Part shown: positions 24,301-34,200 of the stretch, one piece after another
Layout: each line of letters starts with the position of its first letter
How positions within the stretch are numbered: the stretch's first letter is position 1
DNA from: Elephas maximus indicus
Taxonomy: Eukaryota > Chordata > Mammalia > Proboscidea > Elephantidae
NCBI RefSeq assembly: GCF_024166365.1
Contig: NC_064826.1
Coordinates: 64,435,001 to 64,499,000, forward strand
DNA: 64,000 nucleotides
Reading direction: 5' to 3'
The notes under the pieces: model-generated
The model's database searches: none
What the model was told of the DNA's origin: nothing
Seen by the model: only the letters and a program-made list of their open reading frames with translations
Program-made: the position numbers and the translations under genes

Positions 24301-24725
24301 GATGGAAAAGCTCAATATTATCAGTCAGAATAAGGCCAGGGGCCCAACTGCAGAACAGACCATCAATTGCTCACATGCAAGTTCAAGTTGAAACTGAAGA
24401 AAATTAGAATAAGTCCATGAGAGCCAAAGTACGACCTTGAGTATATTCCACCTGAATGTAGAGACCATCTCAAGAACAGATTTGACATGTTGAACAATAA
24501 TGACAGAAGACCAGACAAGTTGTGGAATGACATCAAGGATGTCATACATGAAGAAAGCAAGAGGTCGTTAAAAAGACAGGAAAGAAAGAAAAGACCAAAA
24601 TGAATGTCAGAAGAGACTCTGAAACTTGCTCTTGAACGTAGATATTAATGATATTGTTTGATAATTTCTGCGTTCTGTTGAATCATCTTTCTTTGGAATG
24701 GGCACAAATATGGATCTTATCCAGT
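21353..24725 (-). mobile_element. RTE LINE, reverse, split by a younger RTE
   Basis: Left part 21353-22564 covers the RTE 3' end back through the reverse transcriptase; the 22333-22521 frame contains the F-I-D-Y-A-K-A-F block. Right part 24652-24725 continues the same ORF further upstream ('tctttggaatgggcacaaat'). The two parts are separated only by the 22576-24640 insertion and one copy of its target site. Stops and frameshifts throughout. Confidence 0.85.
22576..24640. mobile_element. RTE LINE with 5' inversion, nested in an older RTE
   Basis: Segment 22576 to about 23612 is reverse-oriented and starts with the tail 'gttgttgttgttgttaggtg'. Segment about 23620-24640 is forward and holds the 5' UTR and endonuclease; the frame at 23777-24139 includes N-L-G-K-L-E-V-I-K and I-Y-T-P-T-T-N. 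The 11-bp repeat gatattaatga at 22565-22575 and 24641-24651 brackets the whole, so it is one insertion event. The reverse part also has an internal deletion near 23098-23112 that removes the reverse transcriptase core. Confidence 0.82.
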
Positions 24726-25370
24726 CTATAATAATGAAAATAGCAATCATAAACTGTTCTTTCAAGAAGATTGATGGTTAAGAGAGGAGAGACTGTGGGG
24801 TATATGGAGGAAGGTACTTAAAGACAAGAAGCATATGAGCTTATTTCTAGGGCAAAAAGTGAAGAGGGATAAATTCAAGGTAGAAATGAGAGAACAAGAA
24901 ACCAGGTTTTCAAATGAAATGGTATTAATACAATGAAGAATACAGATGGGAGGGACAGAAGAAGGAGAAATTTTTTCTGAATCAAAAGAGAAAAGATAAA
25001 GCTTTTTTTTTTTTTTTTTTAAGTAATGCATAGTTGAAAGAGCTCCTCTCAGATGCTTTTTTTTTTTTTTTTAAAGATTATTAGGAGGTGAGGTAACCTG
25101 CTAAATGTTAGTAAACATTCTGGATGGCTTAGCTGTAGGCAAACACTGAATCACTCACTGGTTTTTAGCAGGCAATGAAAAGGTACCACCAGATCTGAGT
25201 TTAAGAAAGTTCAGTCTGGTAAGAGGTATGGCAGAGTGGCAAAATATTTAATTTTTTGCCTGGACCTGAGGAAGATGAGTAAAAAGGACAATTTAGGCAA
25301 AAAATAACGCCTTAACCAAGGCAATAGCAGATGGAGAGGAGGCAGTATATTTGATATATATTTTAGTGGG

Positions 25371-25409
25371 AGCCATGAGTTGAAATCGACTCTACAGCAG
25401 TGGGTTTAA
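25371..25409 (+). mobile_element. AfroSINE tail fragment
   Basis: Only 'gccatgagttgaaatcgact' followed by 'agcagtgggttta' remains. Confidence 0.6.
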
Positions 25410-25642
25410 GAGTGACTCAAATATTCGCTTGGATATCTAGGTTGAGGGTGAGAAGGTGAAGCATACAGGTCAAAAGCAGATTAGGAAAGAGAATGAAGTG
25501 ATGAATTTGTTTTGGAAATGATGACTATTAGGTACCTGAGAAATATCCTAGTAGAGATCCACTAGGCAGATGGGTCTATAATATGGGGACGAGGAGATTT
25601 GTATGTGTTGTGTGTGTAATTGATGCCCTAAGGAAAAAAAAA

Positions 25643-25795
25643 ACAAACCTGTTGCTGTCAAGTCAATTCCGACTCATAGCACTCCCATAGGTCAGAGCAG
25701 AACTGCGCCATGTGGTTTCTAAAGAGCGCCTGGCGGATTTGAACTGCCGACCTTTTGGTGAGCAGCAGCAGCTCTTAACCACTACACCACCGGGA
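25643..25795 (-). mobile_element. AfroSINE
   Basis: Reverse copy from 'caaacctgttgctgtcaagt' to the head 'ccactacaccaccggg', preceded by an A-rich tail. Confidence 0.85.
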
Positions 25796-26300
25796 ATAAG
25801 AAAACTTAGGAATAGCCAGAAGTGGGCTGACAACCTCTGGTTAATAGCATTATTTAAAGGAGGGACCAAAAGAGGGTCTAAATAGGAAGGAGGAAAACCT
25901 GATAGATGGATAGTATCAGATACTACAAAATGGTTCAGGAAGTTAAGAAATATAAACAAGAGGCCATTCTACACAGCCTTGCTCAAGTACAACGATGTGT
26001 GCTCAGGAGAGAATGGGAGTAGAGTAACCGAAGATCTCAAGTTAACACTACATGCTTGGGAGAAGATGGAGAGGTAAGCACAGGAGCATAGAGTTCATGG
26101 ATTTTTTTTTGTTGTTGTTAAAAAGAGAAAGTTATTGGTGGAAGGGAAATAGCTAGGACAGAGAGAGTTGAAGAAGACACAAGAAAGGATGACTGACATG
26201 GGGATAACTGACAGAGGCATCAAAACCCTAAGGAATGGGGACAGAAAGACATTTAGAGCAGAGGTAGAGGAATTAGCTTTAAACTAGAGGAAAGGAAGAA

Positions 26301-27552
26301 AGAAGGCACTAGCTATTTTCAATATTTCAAAAAGCCTTTTGGAAATCATGATTTAAATAAAATGCCAAGTTTCTTCACATTTGGTAGGCATTACATCAAC
26401 TCTGTGTGCTAACACTGGTTATCACATGCTGATCAGAAATTCTAATTCATTGTTGATGACACCACAGAACATTCTAGGATGTGACTGGCGGAGCATATAG
26501 TGTTAGTAGAGTTATTTGCCTGGTTTTTACAGTATCTGATTTAATTCTTCCAGCATGTGATCAACCTTGGATCAGAAGAGTGATAGCCAAAATTGAGGCA
26601 CCGTTTGTAGGGAACAGTGCCTAAGTGTCCGTACACTTATTTAACTTTATTGCTTATTAGCATTACATGACAGTGATGTATGTGATTTCATTTAAGTGAC
26701 AAAATCTTTCAAGATATGGGGTCCACGGATGAAAACATAATAAAATTAAAAAGTCCTTGGATGAAAAGACAAGATCCCTTAGGTCCCTTAATATCTAACA
26801 TTCTACAATTTTAAGAGGGGCCAATAAGCACAAGTTTAAGAATGGCTAAATGGGAAACATGTAAAGAATACTTGACAACACCCCAACTAACCAATGACTC
26901 ATTCCTAAACAAGGCAAGTAGAAGGACAAACGATGTAAATAACCATTCCCATCTGGAAGGAAGCACAAATGAGACCAAGAAAAGAACAAGAAAAATGTTG
27001 AGAGTAGGCTAACAAATGTTTTACAAGGCGAACTATGTTCACTTTATTGATAATGACAAAACAGTAACCAACTTCACCAGCAGGGTTGCTTGTCTTAAAC
27101 ATAAACTTTGTTTCCTTTTTTTTGGCGCATCCACCTACCCAATCCTTCTGTAAACACCAATGAGTGAAGTTCTTCCCACACCACACCTACATTAACTAGG
27201 CTCATTCTGAACCTTCCACTCCTGATGTACCTTCACCCACCACAGCTGGGCAAACTGAAGACATTAAAAAAAGGTTTGAAGAGAAATGCGCCAAGGCAGT
27301 AAGACTGGTATTACCTGTGGTTTGGGTTCTAAGATTGCCATCAATGCCAACACCAGGCCAGAGCCTTGGTCAACCCGACTCGCCAGACAAGTCTCGGACA
27401 GCGTGACAATAACCCCCTGTGAAGATGGGCGGGTTCAGGGAGTAGAAATAAAGCCTGTTAAAGAGTGTGTAAAGAAAGGAGGGAATGGAACTATGTGTAC
27501 TTATCTCCCGGAAATGTATTCTATTGCCTTGACCTGGGCTCGGGTCAAAAAA
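26301..27552. other. Upstream flank of CASD1, nothing recognised
   Basis: No exon or named repeat. GC content rises towards 27,500 as the CpG island approaches. Confidence 0.5.
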
Positions 27553-27594
27553 AGAAACCAAAACAAAACCCGCTGCCGTCGAGTAGATCCCGAC
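27553..27594 (-). mobile_element. AfroSINE tail remnant beside the promoter
   Basis: 'gaaaccaaaacaaaacccgc' then 'tgccgtcgagtagatcccga' is the reversed 3' end of an AfroSINE, cut off after about 42 bases. It is immediately upstream of the CpG island. Confidence 0.7.
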
Positions 27595-27688
27595 ACAAAG
27601 TTCCGGTAGCGGCCAGTAAACTAAAAGACGGCCCCAGAGCCAGCATCTAGACCAGGCTAGGACCCTCGGGTCCCTCTCGCCCTACTCC

Positions 27689-28123
27689 ATGTCCCTGCCG
27701 CCGCAGCCGCCCGCCGCCGCCTGTGACCCGGTGACCCCGGAGGGCCAGCTAGGGCCCGTGACCCCAGAGCACTGGGCATCCGGACCCCCCTCGCAGGCGC
27801 AGCCGCTATTAAGGCAGGAGGATAAAGGGAAGGAGGAAGGGGAGGAGACAGGCGTCCAGGGCGCCTGGGGAACCGGCACGGCCGAACAGCGGCGGCGGGG
27901 CTGGGGGGAGGCCGCCGAGGCGGCCGTGGCCGAGGAGGGGCAGGTAGAGGCTGGGGGCGCCGGGGCGGCGGTGGGGTCAGGCTGCCCGGCGGGAGGTGCG
28001 GGTGACGGCCGCGGGGGCTGGCGGTGGCTCCTCGCCTGGCTGCGGCGGCAGCAGCCCCAGTGCTGCCCCTGTGCGGCGCCCCTTCCCCGCCTCGCCGCGC
28101 ACTGTTGTCATGGAGGAACCAAG
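27689..28123 (+). other. CASD1: Open in-frame extension upstream of the CASD1 start codon
   Basis: From an ATG at 27689 there are 145 codons without a stop in the frame of the CASD1 ATG at 28124. The predicted peptide is rich in Pro, Ala, Gly and Glu, as any GC-rich 5' UTR would give, with no recognisable domain. I keep 28124 as the real start because it matches the family N terminus and is followed by the signal-anchor helix. Confidence 0.4.
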
Positions 28124-28181
28124 ATGGCGGCTCTGGCCTACAACCTGGGCAAGCGGGAGATCAACCACTACTTCAGCGTGA
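28110..28181 (+). promoter_or_regulatory. Overlapping upstream ORF, 23 codons
   Basis: An ATG at 28110 (context gtcATGG, G at -3 and +4) opens 14 bases before the CASD1 ATG in a different frame and closes with a stop at 28179-28181, inside the coding sequence. A scanning ribosome would meet it first, so it could lower CASD1 translation. No product function is claimed. Confidence 0.55.
28119..28131 (+). promoter_or_regulatory. CASD1: YY1-type motif over the start codon
   Basis: ccaagatggcggc matches the classic YY1 site (core AAGATGGCGGC). Its ATG is the CASD1 start codon. Such sites are common just downstream of the start of TATA-less CpG-island genes. Confidence 0.7.
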
Positions 28182-28256
28182 GGAGCGCCAAGGTACTGGC
28201 GCTGGTGGCCGTGCTGCTCCTCGCTGCCTGCCACTTCGCCTCCCGCCGCTATCGAG
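28124..28256 (+). CDS. CASD1: CASD1 coding exon 1
   Basis: Encodes residues 1-44 and the first base of codon 45 ([10 protein letters not shown] start, ending S-R-R-Y-R). The start context is aagATGg, strong by Kozak rules. Residues 24-39 form the hydrophobic signal-anchor. Donor cgag|gtgagc at 28257. A longer in-frame reading is open upstream, but this ATG matches the family N terminus. Confidence 0.96.
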
Positions 28257-31200
28257 GTGAGCGGGCCCTCCCCCTGTCCCGGCCGGCCGGGGGGAGGTGG
28301 TGACGCGGCGGCTGGAGGCCGCCCCCCTCGCCCGACACACGCCCACGCTCACGCGGCAACCTGCCAGCCCGCCCGGCCCGCGGGGGAGGCGGTACCCCCA
28401 CGTGCCCCAAAGTGTCCCCAGCGACGGGCGGGGCGCCCCCGTCGGGTGAGCGGACCCCAGTACGCGGGCCGCCAGAGGTCGAGGGGCCGCGGTCCTAGCT
28501 CCCCCGAACCGCCCGCGCAGGGTCAGGGGCGCCAACCCGATCTTGATACGAGGGGCTGCAAGGGTCTCGACCGGGCGCGGGCTGGGCAGTCGGGGGAGTC
28601 AGGTCAGGCCCGTGGCTCATGGGCAGGAGGTCGGAGGGGCAGCTCGTGGGGGCTAGTCCCGGGCGCCGTGAAGGCGAAGCCCGCTCTGTAAGGGACATCT
28701 CTGCCTGGAGTGCGGGGGCATATCCTGCGTCCTGGGGGTGCGGTTTGTTAACCTTTGTTTTCACCACCGAGCTGTTGGACAGCGGCAAAGGCCGCCTCAT
28801 TTTTCTCTGCCTCCAGGGTGACAGCTGGCAAAAGATGCCCGTGGTCAAATGGAAGAGATGCCACCAAGCCTTTGTGATTCTGAAATGTTTAAATGGTTCT
28901 GGTTGCACACTTTTACAAAGAAAACGCATTGGGGCGGTTTTTTTATTAAAGAAGCTATGGGTTGACAGGAATTGAGGTGGGTAAAGAAAGACAAGTTGGA
29001 TGAAAGGCAAATTGGAAGCAGCTTGAGAGTAGGCCTTTGCTCTTAATTTTCAGATAGGTGTAAAGGAGAAAAGGAAATAAGACATCCTTACTTCGGAACG
29101 AATTATCCTTCAGTAAAAAAAAAAAAAAATTTTAATCAAGGAATATTTATTTGACCTTGTTGATTAATTTTTTGAAAAATTTCCCCTGTAAAAATCCCAC
29201 TAGGACAGAGGCTGACAGATGGAGGAAAATTAATAATGATAGGATCTTTTATTTTTTGCTCTCAGTGCTGTCAAAGCCATTATCTGGACAGTTCTTGGCT
29301 ACTGTGAGATTAATTGGTCAAGATGTAATGTGTTAGGGACAGGTGCACATATAACGTGATGTCCATTTACCTTCACACCCACTTTGGCAAAATATCCAGT
29401 AAATAGGGTACTGAAATCTGAATTGCCCTCTCATCCCAGGAAATCTTTCAAAGTATAGGACATCTTGATCAATTTTGCTGTTTTGTTTTCTCCTACTCTT
29501 GATTAAAAAAATTCTAGTACCATACCAGGTTTATAGCTGTTTATGTGAATACCCTAAATCAATTTAAAAGGATAGATTCTTTACACCCATGGGCAGATTA
29601 TCCAATAGGCAAGATAAGTAGGGTGCTTACCTTGCTTACCAGATCATGTGTCGTGAACAAGTTCACATTTTTTCGCTGCATCAAAGATTTTGCTTCTAGG
29701 CATGCATGGCATCTGTCTTTGTCCCAAAGCACCTTCCTATAGAATCAAAGCTGCTTTTCAAATTACCCAGTAAGCAAGGTAAACATGGGCTTACTTGTGC
29801 TTCTTAACTCATCTGTAGTGAACAGTTTCACATGTGCTGAAGATGTGCCACCCATGTGAAATTGTTCACTACAGATGACCTGGCAAGCACTGTGCTTCCC
29901 TGTTGGATGATCTGCCCCTGTTTATACCCTTTTGGCCTCTCTAACAGGTCACAGCCATATGACTTGCAAGGCTTTGGCTCATCCGTGGTCCCTGTAACAG
30001 AAATCCAAGACTTTCTTTCCTGTGTGGGAATATGCAAAATAAAGCTGGCAGTGTTGGTGTGTTCATTCCTTGTCATTTTGAGGAAAAACTTCTCGTAATT
30101 ACTATTAATGATTTTATTCTAGTTTGGTATAAGATGGCCATGATCTAGTTCTGTCTTGGCATAGGCATAAATGTGACGGTAGTAGAGATAAATTTTATAA
30201 CTGCAGTGCTGTTCTCAAGATAAACACATTACTCCGTGCTCCCTTCCTTTTTTATCTTTTGATAAGCTTTGAATACTAACTTTAATATTTAGATTATACA
30301 TGTCATTTTATCAAGATCTGGCATCTTGATAAAATGAAATATAGAGAATAGAAAGAATATGGAGAATAGAAAGTCAGATAGGACTTTATGAGTCATTGTA
30401 GTCATCTGGGGTTGTTTTAGCAAAGCCTCTTTCATGAGAGAGTCATCAGCTTCCATGGCGCTTCATGCCATAAGTACGAAGCAATGCACCTGGTGTGTGT
30501 ACTTGCCTGAGACTGCATGTCAAGAACTTGAGCCAGAGATTGTTTGGGAAAAATACGATAACAGGAAATTTTCAGCATTCTCATGCCCTGGCAGTGTCAT
30601 ACTGAGTCAGGTACAATGCCTTTCACACAAGGATAATCATACGCTTCAATCACAATATCATAAATCTTTAGAACAAGAAAGGACCTTATATTAAATATAG
30701 GGTTTTAGGCTGCATATTAGAAGTTTAGGTATGTGGGTATGAGTGTGACTGAGACAGGGTAGAGCAAATACACATACGCAGTATCTCTTGCTTTACAAAC
30801 TATGGAAAGTTAAAGAATTACTACAGAAAGTAAAGCTTGGCAAATACTACCTGCTAACGTTGAGCATTTATTACACGCCAAGCACTGTTCTAAGGGTTGT
30901 TTCAACTCATTTTGCTTTCATAGCCATTCTATAACGTTAATACTATTACCATCTTTCTCCTCCCCTTCCACTTTTAACATCTGTGGAATCAGGATGAGTC
31001 TTTAAAGATCTCATGTCAGTTTAATGGGTAACGTGTTTTTTTCTTAATGTTAAATAAAGTAATGATGTGTGGAATGGTCTTAGATTCAGTGAAATACAGC
31101 ATTATTTATGTTTTAAAGGTAAGGCATGAGAGATTGAGTAAATTGCCTAAGGTCATAAAATTGAGCTAGAATTTAGAACCAATTAGTGGGCCTCGTGCCG

Positions 31201-34200
31201 TTCTGCCTTTCTCAAACCTTCTTAGATGGAGGGAGATATATAGAAGATGGAGTGAGAAAGCATTTTCTAGGTGACGTGCATGGGTAAGACAATGCACAAA
31301 CACCAATGCAACCTCACACTACCAGCCAAGATCTTTCTATTATTTTTCCTAAGAGATGGTTTTCTAAAGGTTTTTTATGTAAAACTTCAAAATCTGATCC
31401 TATTCTACTTTTTATTAAAAAAAAAAAAAAATTTTTTTTATTACCTATGTTTTTTTCTTTTCGCCCTTAGTCTTCCTAAACTCCAGGCTCATGGTCCTCA
31501 CTGTTCTTCTCTAAATGTGCTTTGTTGTTTTTTATATGTCACAGATTTCTGGTTTTTGCTGCCTGCAATGACCTTTCTCCCCTTGAAAGAAACTACAGTA
31601 TAGGATTTTCCTGCAAGGCCTGGTTCAGATGTCACCACTGCAGAAATAGGAATTAGGGATCCAGTGTTTCTATGGCAATTTGTACATATATTGTACTGCA
31701 GTAACTTGTATCTGTGTCCTCCACACAAACTTCCAAGAGCATCCTATTTATCTTTAAATCACAAGAGCCTAACACACAATAGGAACTCCACAAATAACTT
31801 AATAGATTTTCAAAGTTCTTATTTCCTTCTTTTTTTCTCCTTGCGTTTGATTCTTTTATGGTTTCATGTTCAGATACCATGTTCTAATCTCAATTTTAGA
31901 AAAACACAGGACTTTTTTGCATTTTTAATATTTTCGTATAATATAGTAGAATATTTTTGAACATAATTACTCTTAACTGTTTTTTCTAAATTCTATCAAT
32001 CTCTAATGTTACTGAATCACAAAATATCCATTAATACTATGGTGACAGAAACGTTTTTGTGATTTGTACCTTAATTTTGCTGAAGCCTATCACTAGGCAT
32101 ATTAAATGCAAATGTTAGATATTATTGGATGTTTTCAAGAAAAATGAGTAGAAAGCTTCAGAAATTAAAGCAAAGGAGAAACAGCTTTAGGTCTCTTAAC
32201 CTTTTGTTTCTTTGACTGATAGAAAGATCCTGATTTCTATATGACACCACTTATACATTCCTACCACTTCTAAAGAAAAATTATAAAAGTGATTTTCAGC
32301 ACAGACTAAGGTATAACTTGCTGAGTTTTAGGCAAACAGCATTCTGCAGATTACATTCTGAACTTTATGATCTGGCATTTTCATGGTTCAAGTAGGAAAC
32401 ACACAACTGTGGTAGGACGAATTGCTCCAGAGGTGCAGTGTGTGCAGACTCTTGTATGCAAAGGAAAATATAAGTTGTGGTGTATGTAGGACATCAGATG
32501 TTTTCTTTAGTTGTCACATTTTAGGTTTTTTTTTTTTTTTTTAGCTTTTGTTTTATTTTGCTTATTTGTTTGCTTTTAAGTATTTTTCTATTATAGAAAA
32601 CTCATGCATAAAAACCTTCAGGCTGTAGATTGTCAAACCAGATGCTTATACTTAAGATAATGGTGCGAAGAGGGAGGGAGCTATTCAGCCACACATTCTT
32701 AGCATTAAAAATAGTTGAAGTAGATAATTCTATCCCTTACCTGGTTGCTTTTTTATTGAGTTCCTAGCTAAACTTATGGGAGCACTTGCCACCTTTCATC
32801 TCACGCTACTTGTATTAAAGCGACTACTAAAATTATAATAATTAAAATTATAATAGGCAATTGAAAATAATAACTGGGGTTTCCTTTGATAAATTTTAGA
32901 AAGGAAAATATGTACTGGTAAATATTTACATAAACCTAATATACACCGGAAACCGTTGCACCATAGTGGTTACGAGCTACATCTGCTAACAAAAAGGTCA
33001 GCAGTTTGAATCCCCCAGGTGCTCCTTGGAAACTCTATGGAGCAGTTCTACGCTGTCCTGTAGGGTCGCAAACCGACTTGAAGGCAGCAAGTTTGGTTTT
33101 TGGTTTTAATATACGTAATAAAAATGTGGCACATTAATGTGTTTTAATTTAACATCTAGATTTACTTTTACTGATTTGATCCAAAAACTGTTCTCAGGAA
33201 AAGAGAACTTGGAGTATAGATTTTGTGGACTTTGCCTTTATAAATGAGACCGATTGATTAATTGATTTTAACTTAGATTACAGTAGAACTTTTTATTACT
33301 ACTATTATTTTAATTATTTGTTGACAAACATAAAAATACAGCCAACCTCTTTTTACCTTTTCAGTTGGCAATTCTTTCATACCGCTAGTAATTCTTTATA
33401 TTGAATTTTCACTGTTAAAATAATCAACTGGTGGTGTTTCTCTCCTCTGGACCCCAAAAAGGTATACCAAACTCATTGCTGTCAAGTTGATTCCAACTCA
33501 TAGTGACACTATAGGTCAGAGTAGAACTGCCCCATAGGGTTTCCAGGGAGCAGCTAGGGGATTAGAACTGCTGACGTTTTGGTTAGCAGCCGAACTCTTA
33601 ACCGCTGTGCAGGAATCCAAGCCCAAGCCCAATGCCGTCTAGTCGATTCCGACTCATAGCAACCCTATAGGACAGAGTAGAACTGCCCCATAGAGTTTCC
33701 AAGGAGAGCCTGGCGGATTCCAACTGCCCACCTTTTGGTTAGCAGCCGTAGCACTTCACCACTACGCCACCAGGGTTTCCTGTGCAGGAATAAAAAAACC
33801 ATTAAATTCAGATACAAGTCTTGTAAAAAAAAAAAACAACTTTGCACTCTGGAGTATGTTAAGAAGAATCATTATCACACTAGCCTTCACTAGCAAATTA
33901 AGACATTATCCTTTGGAAAGACAGTAATCTCTAAAAATATTGTTTATCATAACTTTTCATTAATGACAACATTGAATCTGTTTTCAGATGTAGTTTTTCT
34001 AACATGGAATCCCTGGGTGGCACAAACGGTTAGGTGCCCAGCTACTAACTGAAAGGTTGACAGTTCGAGTCCAGGAGTACATTGGAAGAAAGACCTGGCA
34101 ATCAACTGCTCGAAAATCAGCCATCGAAAACCCTTCAGAGCACAGTCCTGCTCTGACACACATGGGGTCACCATGATTCAGAATTGACTCATGGTGGTAG

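Larger units (their letters stand above)
20560..26300 (+). repeat. Ancient interspersed repeat (unassigned) hosting the RTE nest
   Basis: The outer parts (20560-20945 and 24735-26300) are purine-rich text of one style, for example 'gagtcagagggatgtagtg' and 'gagaaatatcctagtagag'. It resembles the family seen at 17640, 49530 and 54933. The middle is occupied by RTE elements. Borders are approximate. Confidence 0.35.
27600..28700 (+). promoter_or_regulatory. CASD1: CpG island and TATA-less promoter region of CASD1
   Basis: About 1.1 kb of very GC-rich, CpG-dense sequence in an otherwise AT-rich, CpG-poor window. It contains GC boxes such as 'gggcgggg' at 28426-28433 and covers the first coding exon and the start of intron 1. 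I see no TATA box at a sensible distance from the start codon. This is the usual layout of a housekeeping-type promoter; the transcription start itself cannot be read from sequence alone. Confidence 0.85.

Noticed and set aside
27977-28535. Several overlapping frames on both strands in the CpG island
   Set aside because: GC-rich DNA has few stops; only the frame joining CASD1 exon 2 has splice and family support.
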